Of a stretch of DNA of 64,000 nucleotides, positions 17,291 to 26,636 are shown one piece after another. The translations under genes were made by a program, and so were the position numbers. The notes beneath the pieces were generated by a model. It was given only the letters and a program-made list of their open reading frames with translations, was not told where the DNA came from and searched no databases. Within the stretch, counting starts at the first letter, position 1, and the number at the start of each line of letters is the position of its first letter. The stretch is from Algoriphagus sp. AGSA1 (GTDB lineage Bacteria; Bacteroidota; Bacteroidia; Cytophagales; Cyclobacteriaceae), in contig NZ_JAJUWR010000010.1 of NCBI RefSeq assembly GCF_021390545.1, forward strand, positions 124,001 through 188,000. Reading direction: 5' to 3'.

Positions 17291-18033
17291 GAAAGATATA
17301 CACAGTAGTACTGATAGAAGATGAGCGACAGGCGAGGGAGGAACTGAAACATTTGCTTGCCGGATACCCAGAAATTCAGGTCATAGGGGAAGCGAGAGAT
17401 CTTGATGATGCCGATAGGCTATGCAGACAACTGCATCCCGATTTGGTTTTTTGCGATGTAATGCTGCCGGGAGGGATGTCTTTTGACTGGCTCGCAAGTC
17501 TTGATACGATTGATTTTGAGCTAATATTCATCACTTCATTCCAAGACTTTGCGATTCGTGCTTTTCGGCTTGCAGCATTGGATTATTTGCTCAAACCTAT
17601 TGATCCGAAAGAGTTTAAGGCGGCAATAGGCCGATTCTTGCAGAAAAATGAAGATCAGACACCAAAGCTCAAACAGCTTATTTACAATCTCCAGTCTCCC
17701 AAGGAAAAAGCGAAGATCGCCTTGCCTACGCTTCACGGCTATCTTTTTGTGGAAATAAAGGAGGTGATACGCTGTGAATCAGACAATACCTACACAACCT
17801 TTTTCCTGCGGGACAAGCGGAAAATATTGGTTTCCAAAACACTCAAGGATGTGGAAACCATGCTGGAGCATCATGGCTTTTGCCGTGTGCATAATTCGCA
17901 TTTGATCAACCTGGATTATGTCACCGAATATTTGAAAGGAGAAGGCGGGCAGGTAAAGCTTAGCGATGGAAGTGTGGTGGACGTGTCTCGAAGAAGGAAG
18001 GAGGAGTTTTTGGGGAAGGTGAGGGGTCAATGA
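17287..18033 (+). CDS. LytR/AlgR family response regulator
   Basis: A 248-residue regulator with a receiver domain (1-120; phospho-acceptor D57 in CDVMLPGG, conserved lysine K103 in YLLKPID) and a LytTR DNA-binding domain at about 145-245 ('GFCRVHNSHLINLDYVTEYL'). Its ATG overlaps the kinase stop by 4 bases. Targets are not evident. The unrecognised genes downstream (18255-21092), on the same strand after a 220-base gap, are candidates. Confidence 0.93.
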   Translation: MRKIYTVVLIEDERQAREELKHLLAGYPEIQVIGEARDLDDADRLCRQLHPDLVFCDVMLPGGMSFDWLASLDTIDFELIFITSFQDFAIRAFRLAALDYLLKPIDPKEFKAAIGRFLQKNEDQTPKLKQLIYNLQSPKEKAKIALPTLHGYLFVEIKEVIRCESDNTYTTFFLRDKRKILVSKTLKDVETMLEHHGFCRVHNSHLINLDYVTEYLKGEGGQVKLSDGSVVDVSRRRKEEFLGKVRGQ

Positions 18034-18254
18034 TCAATTATCAATGCTCATTTGTTGAAATTCTCAGGTATTGATAATTTAAGTATTTAGTTTGAGTTTT
18101 TTCTAACCAAATTCTATTTAGAATACGCCATTTACTTTGGGAGAGTAGCTAGATGCTAAATCAAGGTTTGAAAATAATACCATGATAGGATCTTTGTACC
18201 ACTAATAATTTTAAAGAAAGAGTAAATATTAAATTGAATTAAAATACATTCAAT

Positions 18255-18974
18255 ATGGGAAAGAAATCTTTAGTGATCAATTATTCTAGGGCAGCGGAGT
18301 ATTTGGACAAAGTGTCGGACCCCGAATTGTCTACTCACTTTTCCCAATCTTTGAGCGGAGTGTTTTCGGCTGATTTGGTAAACGAATGGAGAAAAGATCA
18401 TACATTCTCGGGTTTAATGTTTTGGTTTTGTTTTGGGCAATGTGGACAAATGGCTAATGATGTTTTGTATTTGGCGATGGAGCCAAGGTTTGGTTTTAGT
18501 TACCCAAAAAGTGATTCTAGTTTAGCCAGAGGTCTTATCCCTTCTTCGGCTAAATTATATCTGCCGTTGAATATTCAAGGAGCTAGGCTGGATACAAGGA
18601 ATGGCCAAGTGGTTTTAGAACAGCAGCAGGGAAGTACTGCTGCGCAACATACTTTAGAGAACAACTCAGATGTTTTGCGAAAAATGCACTGCTTTCTGGG
18701 TAAACCAGAGTTTTGGAAATTCAATGCGTACGGTCATGGTTACTTCGAGTCTAAGGATGAGAAAAATGACTATTTTGAAGAGTTGCTTGGAAATGGGAAT
18801 GGAAATCCCACTTTTTTCCGGTACTATTTTGGTTTTGATCCAAATGAGCTTCAGAATAAGATCAGGATGTTTTTGGTTCCGATGAATTCAGATGGCACAA
18901 ATAGAGTGGTAACTCCAACAATGCCATCTCCTCAATTACTTCAAAAATCCTGGCCACCTCCTCCTTATTCCTAA
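18255..18974 (+). CDS. Protein of unknown function (239 residues)
   Basis: I do not recognise this family. It has no signal peptide. A cysteine- and aromatic-rich stretch 'FSGLMFWFCFGQCGQMAND' lies near residue 55-75, a Q-rich stretch near 122-130, a G/N-rich turn near 185-192, and a proline-rich tail (SWPPPPYS). A four-base gap separates it from the next membrane protein gene, so the two are likely co-transcribed. Codon use and reading frame look normal, so it should be a real gene. Confidence 0.6.
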   Translation: MGKKSLVINYSRAAEYLDKVSDPELSTHFSQSLSGVFSADLVNEWRKDHTFSGLMFWFCFGQCGQMANDVLYLAMEPRFGFSYPKSDSSLARGLIPSSAKLYLPLNIQGARLDTRNGQVVLEQQQGSTAAQHTLENNSDVLRKMHCFLGKPEFWKFNAYGHGYFESKDEKNDYFEELLGNGNGNPTFFRYYFGFDPNELQNKIRMFLVPMNSDGTNRVVTPTMPSPQLLQKSWPPPPYS

Positions 18975-18978
18975 TCGG

Positions 18979-19617
18979 ATGTTAGAGTTGATTCCATTTC
19001 AAGAAATCTCTTCAATTGCCATCTGGATTCCTTTGATTTTTGCGGGATTCAGATTGAAAATCAGCGATACCAAAATTCGCTGGTTTTTTGTGTTTCTTTT
19101 AATTGGAGCTATGGTGGATGGTTTGGGCTGGGTTTTATTTTGGAACGGAAGCGATTTTATTATCCACGCTATTTTTCAATACTTCTATTTATTTTTCGAG
19201 GCTATATTTTTTATCTGGCTGGCTTGCTCGTTTTTTAAACATAAGAAGGTTATTCTGTTTAGAAATACGCTTTGGGTAGTTGTACTAATTATTTTTCTTA
19301 TCCGGGCCTCGGTTGTTTATCTCACAGATTTTAATCCGGCAATTGTGGTAGCCATAGCAGACACTTTCATTATGGTCTGCTGTTCTTTTTTAACGGCATT
19401 TGCGCTACTTCGAATGGCGGAAGAAAGAGAGGATTTGATGAGCTATTCTTGGTTTTGGATAGTGTCCGGGATATTCTTCTATTGCTTTGGGACCTTCTTT
19501 GTGGATATGTTGATTTTTAGCAGCATCGCTCAAGCAGTATGGCCATTACGAAATGTGGTTAATATCCTACAGTATGGGTTTTTTGTGGTGGGGCTGGTAA
19601 AAATGGGGTCTAGGTAA
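18979..19617 (+). CDS. Multi-pass membrane protein of unknown function (212 residues)
   Basis: About six or seven hydrophobic segments run through the whole chain, with short loops and no catalytic motif that I can see. The ATG is 4 bases after the preceding gene. The shape resembles stand-alone sensor-type membrane modules found near two-component genes in Bacteroidota, but no family can be named. With the LytS/LytR pair 1 kb upstream, a role in signalling is possible but unproven. Confidence 0.65.
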   Translation: MLELIPFQEISSIAIWIPLIFAGFRLKISDTKIRWFFVFLLIGAMVDGLGWVLFWNGSDFIIHAIFQYFYLFFEAIFFIWLACSFFKHKKVILFRNTLWVVVLIIFLIRASVVYLTDFNPAIVVAIADTFIMVCCSFLTAFALLRMAEEREDLMSYSWFWIVSGIFFYCFGTFFVDMLIFSSIAQAVWPLRNVVNILQYGFFVVGLVKMGSR

Positions 19618-19943
19618 AAACTACCGAATTCTAGATGAAAGCGACCGGAGGTTAGTTCTAAGGTTTTTTTAAAATTAAAGACTGCAAATTGGTTTGATAA
19701 TCCAGTGTTTTTGTATTGATTTTGGATAGTTTTTCATAGATATTCCTTCAAGTACTAATTTAAGTACACGGCTACGGGCTCCCATCCTAATCCGTATGCT
19801 TTTTTTGTGTTAAGCTCTGGGAAGAGAGGATGCCTGGTTCTACCGAAATCTATTTCATAACAACCAGTTCCTAATTACAAGTTTAAAGTCTGGTTTTTAT
19901 AGATAATATTTCTTCAGTTATCTATAATTTAAATCGTACGGTT
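19618..19943. other. Intergenic region with one possible terminator
   Basis: The stretch holds TACGG (19773-19777) and CCGTA (19792-19796) followed by a run of seven T, a weak terminator-like structure. Nothing else is supported. The next gene starts at 19944. Confidence 0.35.
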
Positions 19944-21092
19944 ATGAAAAATCTGAAGAAATATGGTGTTCTGATGTCTCAATTATTCTTAGTTAACTTT
20001 TTTTATGTCTTTAATACTTACGCTCAATTTCCTAGCTTTAACACCACTTATAAAATGGAATTCTTGGTTAAAAGTGGAGACTTTTTCAGTGAACAGGATA
20101 TATATGAGTTAAATGAAAATTTCAGGGAAGAGTCTACAGATAGTGATCTAATGGTGGATGTTTTTGTTGCGCATGAAATTTCATGCTATTACCTAAATAG
20201 AGTGAGGGTTTTGGAAGAAGAAAGAAGTAAAGTTTTAAGAAAGATATCAGAAGTAAGCTCTCGTGCGGACATAGAGGAAGAAGGGTATATTTTTCGACTT
20301 AATAAATCGGTTTTACATTATAACACGGAGATAGAATTAAACACAAAAAAGTCTCGATTTTTCAGTTCAATAAATAAGTATTATGGCAGACCTGGAACCT
20401 TGGCTAAATTTCTTCCAGTCAAAAGATCATACGAGGGAGAGTTTTTTTATTCAAATGTTTCATCAAAAGGAGTTTCGACGCTAACTAGTTTCGTGATCCA
20501 AGGAAATGAATCTAGTGGTACTGCAACAACTGATGTTATATCCGCAATGGTAGGATTTGTAAAGGTTGGACTTACTTCAGTATTTTATGCGGGGAGCGAT
20601 GAAGAGGAATCGGAATCAAATACCAGAATATTTAGTGGCGGTGGGTTGACCAATTTGAGATTTGAATTTCCATTATTCTTCTCGAATAGTAGAAACTTCC
20701 TTGTGTACAGCAGTTTTAAGCCTGGGTTTATTGCTGATATTCCAGTTTTTGGAAGTGGTATTGAAAGAGAGGCCTTTTCGGGGTACTATGAATTGCCTAT
20801 TGAACTATTGGCCGAACTCAGGACAAATAATTCAGAATTTAGTTTATTCGCAAATTTCAAGGGAGCAAGAATTGAAGGTACGAATGCTTTTTATCAGACA
20901 CTTAAGCCTAAGGAAGAACTAGAGGAAGCAGATAGAATTGATAAACCATTTTGGATTTCTCAGGTGTATTTAGGTGTTTCCATGTCGGGAAAGTTTAAAA
21001 TCTCTATGAATTTGCCTATAGCAACTTCAAGCAAAATAGCTATTCCTGACACTTTCCAGATTGGCATCCAAGTAATTCCAAGTAAGAATTGA
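19944..21092 (+). CDS. Secreted or outer-membrane protein of unknown function (382 residues)
   Basis: It starts with a signal peptide (basic N-terminus, hydrophobic core, then NTYAQ near residue 28). An N-terminal part of about 110 residues is charged and helical ('VRVLEEERSKVLRKISEVSS'). The second half has alternating polar and hydrophobic strands with many F, Y and S, ending 'FQIGIQVIPSKN', which suggests an outer-membrane barrel or beta-sandwich. No family is recognised. It converges on the beta-lactamase gene, with a palindrome between them. Confidence 0.6.
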   Translation: MKNLKKYGVLMSQLFLVNFFYVFNTYAQFPSFNTTYKMEFLVKSGDFFSEQDIYELNENFREESTDSDLMVDVFVAHEISCYYLNRVRVLEEERSKVLRKISEVSSRADIEEEGYIFRLNKSVLHYNTEIELNTKKSRFFSSINKYYGRPGTLAKFLPVKRSYEGEFFYSNVSSKGVSTLTSFVIQGNESSGTATTDVISAMVGFVKVGLTSVFYAGSDEEESESNTRIFSGGGLTNLRFEFPLFFSNSRNFLVYSSFKPGFIADIPVFGSGIEREAFSGYYELPIELLAELRTNNSEFSLFANFKGARIEGTNAFYQTLKPKEELEEADRIDKPFWISQVYLGVSMSGKFKISMNLPIATSSKIAIPDTFQIGIQVIPSKN

Positions 21093-21171
21093 TGGTATTC
21101 ATTTACAATATCAATCCAGGATCTTGCCCCAGTCTCGGATGTGCATGGTTCATTTTTAAGATTTCCTTGTG

Positions 21172-21206
21172 CAACTTTTCCAAAGTTCGAAACTTTGGAA
21201 AAGTTG
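21172..21206. repeat. Perfect palindrome, 16-bp arms, between convergent genes
   Basis: CAACTTTTCCAAAGTT (21172-21187) and its exact reverse complement (21191-21206) flank the 3-base centre CGA. It is placed between two convergent genes and could end transcription from both sides. The sequence resembles dispersed palindromes in Cytophagales intergenic regions. Confidence 0.8.
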
Positions 21207-21220
21207 GTCTGCTGGAGAAA

Positions 21221-21256
21221 AAGGCCTGCCAGGTTATCGAAAGCCTAGCAGGTCTT
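21221..21256. repeat. Imperfect hairpin of the CCTGCCAGG type
   Basis: AAGGCCTGCCAGG (21221-21233) pairs with CCTAGCAGGTCTT (21244-21256) with two mismatches. It is related to the inverted repeat at 2731-2811 and lies just past the beta-lactamase stop. Confidence 0.6.
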
Positions 21257-21262
21257 ATCTTT

Positions 21263-22006
21263 TCAATCTTTCCCCCTAAACATCTCCTCCGTATAATCAA
21301 ATAGTTCTGGCCCGCCAATTTTACCATGACCGGGAATTACAAATGCGGTTTTAGGAAATGTTGATTTTACCTTTCTTACGGTAGCTGACCATGCTGCGAC
21401 ATTAGCATCTCCCAGGTAGCCATTACCTGCGCCCAGCTCCTTGATCATGCATCCTCCAAAGAGTACCTTGTCGGAAGGCACATACGATACGAAATTATCC
21501 ATGGTGTGCCCTTCTCCCAAAAATTCGTTGATTACAGGGGTATTGCCAGCCTGTAGTTTCAGTTTCTTTTTAAATCCATTTTCAGGAATGGGATAACCAG
21601 CTTCCTTTGCCAATCCAATAGTCCTGAAGGAAGCATATGAGGGTATTTCCCTGGCATGAAATTCATTCAGCCCACCCAGACAGTCCCAGTGGAAGTGCGT
21701 AGCCACCACACCTTTTACGGTTGTTTGTTGCTCTTTCTCCAGCCAGTTCAGCAGCTCTAAACTAGCTTCTTCATTTGCAGGAGTGTCAAATACCAAGGCT
21801 TCTCCCTCGTTGATGACAATCATGCCATTGCAACTTACTTTCCCAAAATCATCCGTATTCAGGTAGCTGATGTGGACGAAGGTGTTTGGACTGATTTGCT
21901 CGATCTGTAGAGTTTCAGATTCGTAGATAAGCTCCTTTTGCTGACTTAAAACGATGCTGATCTGGAATAAAGCAAGTAGGAAGGCGAAGAATGTAATTGC
22001 TTTCAT
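21263..22006 (-). CDS. Subclass B1 metallo-beta-lactamase
   Basis: The 247-residue protein has a signal peptide (cleaved near LSQ, residue 21-22) and every B1 zinc ligand: H104, H106 and D108 in HFHWD (standard H116, H118, D120), H167 in GEGHTMD (H196), C186 in VLFGGCMIK (C221) and H227 in IPGHG (H263). 'DCLGGL' and 'GGCMIKE' match the CcrA-like Bacteroidota branch. It should hydrolyse beta-lactams, probably including carbapenems, in the periplasm. The W in HFHWD is unusual, as known enzymes mostly have S, D, G or A there. It is probably an intrinsic chromosomal gene, as no mobile sequence flanks it. Confidence 0.9.
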   Translation of the reverse strand: MKAITFFAFLLALFQISIVLSQQKELIYESETLQIEQISPNTFVHISYLNTDDFGKVSCNGMIVINEGEALVFDTPANEEASLELLNWLEKEQQTTVKGVVATHFHWDCLGGLNEFHAREIPSYASFRTIGLAKEAGYPIPENGFKKKLKLQAGNTPVINEFLGEGHTMDNFVSYVPSDKVLFGGCMIKELGAGNGYLGDANVAAWSATVRKVKSTFPKTAFVIPGHGKIGGPELFDYTEEMFRGKD

Positions 22007-22058
22007 AGAAAATTAATTGTGGGATTGGAATGATAAATTAGGGTTTTTCTTACGAACA

Positions 22059-22090
22059 AAATCCCGGCCTATTTTCATAAACCGGGATTT
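22059..22090 (-). terminator. Terminator after the PVC-type heme protein gene
   Basis: A perfect 9-bp stem, AAATCCCGG (22059-22067) and CCGGGATTT (22082-22090), lies 28 bases beyond the stop on the minus strand and is followed there by TTTTG. Confidence 0.75.
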
Positions 22091-22117
22091 GAGAATACTT
22101 TTCTAAATTCTAAAATT

Positions 22118-25100
22118 TTATTTCCTCAGCGTCTCCAGGTAACTCACCAGATCCACCAACTCCGTTTCCGAGAGCGGGAATTTTGGCATAAGAGATTCTT
22201 CCAGCTGGGTTACGCTTTCTACTTCTGCCAGTTTGTAAATCTTCTGCTCGCCGCTGCCCACCAACTTCACCACCAGGTCATTTTCTGTCTTTGAATTGAC
22301 TATGCAGGTGAATTCAGTACCGTCTTTCATTTTGACCAACTGGGTTTCATATCCAAATCCCATGCCTTCGGACGGATTGATGATGGCATTGAACAGCCCT
22401 TCTTTGGAAAGCTTGTCGCCTATTTCTGTAAGTCCCGGGCCAAAATCCACCCCTTTGTCTGCTATTTTATGACAGGCAAGGCAGTAGTTATTGGAGATAG
22501 TAAGTCCACTCTCTACATCGCCCTGCTGTGCAAGCAGTTTGGATATATCAATATTTCCCGAAGAACTGGCATTCGCAAATTTCTCAGTTGCCTCTGCACG
22601 GATATTTCCATTCCAAGAGGAAAGGAGGATTTTCTGGGCAATGGGCAGCAGCTCGGCAGGGATTTTATCCGTCTTAGCCAGCTCCCAAAGATAAGGTTCA
22701 GAATTATAGCCTTTTGCGGCTTCCATGGCAGCAGTTCTTATTTCAGAGGATTTGCCTTCGTCCAGATATATTTCCGAAAGTGCCTTTGCCATAGTTTCAT
22801 TGTCAATCGTCCCAAATTTCTGGATTGACTTAATTGTGTTTTCCGGGTCAGTTCCGTCGAAGTAGGATTGGATTTCCTCCATGCCATATAGTGAAGCATA
22901 GCTGTTGGCGGCCATCTGTGAGTGTTGGTTGTGCTCAGACTGATATACCAGCTTCATGAGCCTGTCTTTTTGATCCGTCAAACGGTATTTGTTGATGATG
23001 TCCAAAAAGTCTCTGTCATCGGAGATGCTTGCCGCGCTCTGCTTTGCAAGGGCTAGGATCTGTTTGTCCGGGTTTTTAGGATCAAAACTGATCTGTCTCA
23101 GGATTATCAGCTGATCTTCCTCCGGTGCATTGGCCAAAAGGGCTTTTAAAGTTGAGTTTTTGGCTCCGGTTGATTGAAAATCCAGTGCCCTATAATAGGC
23201 TTCTTTGTTCCTGCCTGGCTGGGAAAGGATGATTTTTCCTAAAAGCTCAGCTGTGTTTGAAGCCCGTGATCTCCAGATTATATCTTTAGCTTCCTGGCTT
23301 TCTATCCAGTTCTCACCGCTTTTCTCCAAGTACAGAGGCAGGTAATCATCCCAGAATCCTTCTGCGGCTATCCCCAGAGCTTCCAGATACCAGCGATCCC
23401 CGGTTTCGTAGCCTTCCACAAGTTTCAGCCAAACTTCAGGGTTAGCTTTATATCGTATGGCAAGTGCTACTTCGCGCCTTACCTGAGCTGATTCATCCCC
23501 AGCCATTTCCTGTAAGAAAGAGACATCGCTCATTTTATTGTTTCTGTAGGCGCGTATTGCGGCCACCCGGATGTTTTCATCCCCATCGGTCGCGGCTGTT
23601 TTGATGTAGTCATTTCCATTTGGCAATTTGGTAAGCACCCAGAAAGCCCTTGCACGCATCCTACTTTCTCCTTCCGTGAATAATTTCTCCAATGCATCTT
23701 TAGCTTCTTCTCCTTTTTCTACCAAAGCCATGAATGCCTTATAGTGTGTGGCTCTGTTTGGGTTTTGCAGTAAGGTGATCAGTGAGGAAATGGAGGTGTA
23801 ATCAGGCTTTGCGAGCTTGTAGTTGACATCCTTTGGCGCCACTCGATAGATCCTGCCTTTGTCCAGATCACCCATGGCATGTCCGCCTACTCCCGGATCA
23901 TACCAGTCCGATACGAACAGTGATCCATCCGGAGCAACAGTAACATCTGAGGGCCTAAACCAGTTGTCGCGAGAGTTCCCATCAAGAATATTGATGATTT
24001 TCGCATCAAAACCAGCACCTTTAGGTACGGCAGGATAGGCTCTTACCACATTAGGACCCGCATCGGAGTGGATCACTTGGTTTTGGTACTCCTCAGGAAG
24101 TAGTTTGCCTTCATAAATCAAAATACCTGTAGGCGAACCTGCATAAGTTTGCAGTAGGTTCGGGACTACTCCCGGATCATTCAGATGCCAGTGTTGCTGA
24201 TAGACAGAGTCCTCCATGTTGATTCTTCTGGCTCTCCAGTCAGCTCCTGTGACCTCATCCTTGAAACCATAGTTTCCATAGTCCATCACATAGTTGATTC
24301 TGGTGCTGCGGTTGCCGTCGTCATCGTTATCTGACTGCCACATTCTACCGTAGCTGTCTGTGGCTACTTCGTAATTATTTCTAAAATTCCAAGCCAAAAC
24401 TTCCACATCTGAGCCGTCCGGATTCATACGGAAAACCATTCCTTCACGATAAGGTTGTGTTTCACTGTTTACCGGTCTTCCCAGAGGATCTAGGATCGGT
24501 GAGCCATCAGCATGACGAATCCCTTTCCCTTCATTGCCATAGTTGAAATACAGCTTCCCATCAGGGCCAAAAGTGAACGCATGCATGCCGTGGTCGTGCT
24601 GTACCCCGCCTACTCCTTCGAACAAAATCTCCTTTTTTTCAGGAACATCGTCCCCATCTGCATCGGTGAATACATACACGTACGGACTGACGGAAACATA
24701 TACTTTGTCGCCCAACACGGCAATGCCCAAGGCGGCATTGATATCTGTGCCTTGGTAAAAGACGGTGGATTTGTCCGCCACCCCATCTCCGTTGGTGTCT
24801 TCTATGATCAGGATCCTATCCCCCTCAGCTTTGGTAGGGTTGCGGGGATTTAGCGAGTTTCTATAATTGTATGCCTCGGCTATCCACACCCGTCCCCGGT
24901 CATCAATATCCATGTTGGTGGGGTTGGACATCATAGGCTCGGATGCAAAAAGGGTAAGTTCCAGTCTGTCATCTGTCACTACAATGCCATCCACAGCATG
25001 CTTTGGACTTCTTTTTTCCTCATCGCTAAGGTTGGAGTAGGCTTCGTCGGTGAGTGGTGCAGGTTTTCTTTCGCAGGCAAAAAGTGTAAATCCCAGCAAG

Positions 25101-25126
25101 CTGAGTATAGTAAAATTCTTCAACAT
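22118..25126 (-). CDS. PVC-type heme-binding CxxCH protein (membrane-bound dehydrogenase type)
   Basis: This 1002-residue lipoprotein (signal ending at LFAC, C18) has an N-terminal beta-propeller dehydrogenase-like domain (about 55-440; 'LFASEPMMSNPTNMDIDDRG', 'GVQHDHGMHAFTFGPDGKLY'), a middle set of HEAT-like helical repeats (about 450-850) and a C-terminal cytochrome c domain with CLACH near residue 880 and the TIGR02603-type motif 'FGPGL'. Such proteins are abundant in Planctomycetes, Verrucomicrobia and Bacteroidota and are thought to oxidise sugars or polyols, though few have been tested. The MFS transporter gene next upstream, in the same direction, supports a sugar-related role. Confidence 0.88.
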   Translation of the reverse strand: MLKNFTILSLLGFTLFACERKPAPLTDEAYSNLSDEEKRSPKHAVDGIVVTDDRLELTLFASEPMMSNPTNMDIDDRGRVWIAEAYNYRNSLNPRNPTKAEGDRILIIEDTNGDGVADKSTVFYQGTDINAALGIAVLGDKVYVSVSPYVYVFTDADGDDVPEKKEILFEGVGGVQHDHGMHAFTFGPDGKLYFNYGNEGKGIRHADGSPILDPLGRPVNSETQPYREGMVFRMNPDGSDVEVLAWNFRNNYEVATDSYGRMWQSDNDDDGNRSTRINYVMDYGNYGFKDEVTGADWRARRINMEDSVYQQHWHLNDPGVVPNLLQTYAGSPTGILIYEGKLLPEEYQNQVIHSDAGPNVVRAYPAVPKGAGFDAKIINILDGNSRDNWFRPSDVTVAPDGSLFVSDWYDPGVGGHAMGDLDKGRIYRVAPKDVNYKLAKPDYTSISSLITLLQNPNRATHYKAFMALVEKGEEAKDALEKLFTEGESRMRARAFWVLTKLPNGNDYIKTAATDGDENIRVAAIRAYRNNKMSDVSFLQEMAGDESAQVRREVALAIRYKANPEVWLKLVEGYETGDRWYLEALGIAAEGFWDDYLPLYLEKSGENWIESQEAKDIIWRSRASNTAELLGKIILSQPGRNKEAYYRALDFQSTGAKNSTLKALLANAPEEDQLIILRQISFDPKNPDKQILALAKQSAASISDDRDFLDIINKYRLTDQKDRLMKLVYQSEHNQHSQMAANSYASLYGMEEIQSYFDGTDPENTIKSIQKFGTIDNETMAKALSEIYLDEGKSSEIRTAAMEAAKGYNSEPYLWELAKTDKIPAELLPIAQKILLSSWNGNIRAEATEKFANASSSGNIDISKLLAQQGDVESGLTISNNYCLACHKIADKGVDFGPGLTEIGDKLSKEGLFNAIINPSEGMGFGYETQLVKMKDGTEFTCIVNSKTENDLVVKLVGSGEQKIYKLAEVESVTQLEESLMPKFPLSETELVDLVSYLETLRK

Positions 25127-25250
25127 AGGTTTAAAGGGTTATTGGTTTGTAATTGGGAATCCAAATTAAGTAAAAATAGGTGAAGTTGAGCCTGTTGATC
25201 TAAAGATTCAAGGACTGTGGAGGACAGGGTAGGAAGTAAGGGATTGGATA

Positions 25251-25277
25251 AAAAAAAGCAGCCCGAAAGCTGCTTTT
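25251..25277 (-). terminator. Terminator after the MFS transporter gene
   Basis: AAAAGCAGC (25254-25262) pairs with GCTGCTTTT (25269-25277). On the minus strand the stem is followed by seven T. It lies 6 bases past the stop. Confidence 0.9.
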
Positions 25278-25282
25278 AAGTT

Positions 25283-26521
25283 TTAGTGAGCTGCTGCGGT
25301 GACAGCAGGTTTTTTTCCTTTTTGCCAGAAGTAGAATATGGTGAATAAGACAATCAATACAATTGGAAATAGAAGTAACTTTTGAAGCGTGGCTTGCCCG
25401 GCAGCTAGCTCAAGAGCTTCACCAATCTTGCCTTCAGCAGCCATAGTGGCTCTTGAACCATCGATCCAGCTGCCGATAACCGGCTGCCAGATTGCAGTGG
25501 AGAACATGCCTACTCCGCCTATGATTGACATGCCCAATGCACCGCTTAGCGGTACTCTTTGAGCTGTAGCTCCTACCATGACAGGCCAGAAATAAGCCAC
25601 TCCAAGAGCGAAAATTACAGCAGCTACATAGGCCAAAGGTCCTGTTACAACACTGAACATGTATATACCGATTGTCGCCAAAACCGCTCCTATTAACAAA
25701 ATACCTGTTTGACCAAATTTAGAGACCACTGGGCCGGCAAAGAATCTTGAAACAGCCATTACACCTGTAGTCAATGCCAGAATTAACATGCCACTGGCAC
25801 CAGAGCTACTCAAGATTACTTCTGCCCATTGCGTAGTGCCAAATTCAGTGATGGCAGTAATTGACATCGTGACAAATAGGAAAATAAATACTGGGGAGAT
25901 CATTGCCTTTAAGTTCTGAGTGATAGACATCGCCTCGTCCACTTGAGGTTTTGGGAATGCTTTTCCAAAAAACAAGACAGCATAAATGACTGTTGGTATC
26001 ATCAATACCCACATTTGGGTTTGCCACTGTGCCATTACTCCACCTGTATCTGTCATGAATTTTGAAATCAAACTACCAACCACAATCCCCCCTGGGAACC
26101 ACATGTGGAATCTGTTCAGCATTTTATTCATTTTATCACCGGTGTACATATCGGCGATCAGTGGGTTACAGGCAGCTTCAGTACAGCCATTGCCAAAACC
26201 AATGAATAGGGTAGAAAGCAACAGGGTGGTGTATCCACCGGCATAGATGGTAAGAAGAATACCCAGGGTATGCATCACAAAAGCAACCCTCATGATATTG
26301 GCCGGGCCTACTTTATGATAAAGAAGCCCTCCTAGGATCATTGAAATAGGAAAGCCTAAGAACCACATGGAATTGATAAATCCGAGTTGCTCATTGGATA
26401 AGTTGAATTCGGCGCCCAGTTGGGGCAGGATTCCCGCTCGGATAGAGAAGGTAAAGGCGGTGGTAATGAGGGCAAAACAACTTGCGTTGAAGAGTGCCGA
26501 CTTGTTGATGGTTTGAGTCAT
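25283..26521 (-). CDS. MFS transporter, sugar-type
   Basis: I chose the ATG at 26521 (MTQTINKSALFNASCFALIT), which starts just before the first membrane helix. The open frame upstream to 26593 adds 24 residues without membrane character. The 412-residue protein has about 12 hydrophobic segments and ends in a basic tail (FWQKGKKPAVTAAAH). 'GFGNGCTEAACNPLIADMY' in helix 4 and 'MWFPGGIVVGSL' resemble the FucP-like sugar permease branch of the major facilitator family. It is followed on the same strand by the PVC-type dehydrogenase, so it probably imports a sugar or sugar derivative. The substrate is unknown. Confidence 0.85.
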   Translation of the reverse strand: MTQTINKSALFNASCFALITTAFTFSIRAGILPQLGAEFNLSNEQLGFINSMWFLGFPISMILGGLLYHKVGPANIMRVAFVMHTLGILLTIYAGGYTTLLLSTLFIGFGNGCTEAACNPLIADMYTGDKMNKMLNRFHMWFPGGIVVGSLISKFMTDTGGVMAQWQTQMWVLMIPTVIYAVLFFGKAFPKPQVDEAMSITQNLKAMISPVFIFLFVTMSITAITEFGTTQWAEVILSSSGASGMLILALTTGVMAVSRFFAGPVVSKFGQTGILLIGAVLATIGIYMFSVVTGPLAYVAAVIFALGVAYFWPVMVGATAQRVPLSGALGMSIIGGVGMFSTAIWQPVIGSWIDGSRATMAAEGKIGEALELAAGQATLQKLLLFPIVLIVLFTIFYFWQKGKKPAVTAAAH

Positions 26522-26636
26522 ATGGATAGGTTTTTGAATTTTGGGTTGTGAGTGAATGATTCCAAAGGTGGAAAAATAGGAAAAATATCGCATTCAGCTT
26601 TCCCGCTGATAAAAAATGTTCTCAGCAAATCCCGCT

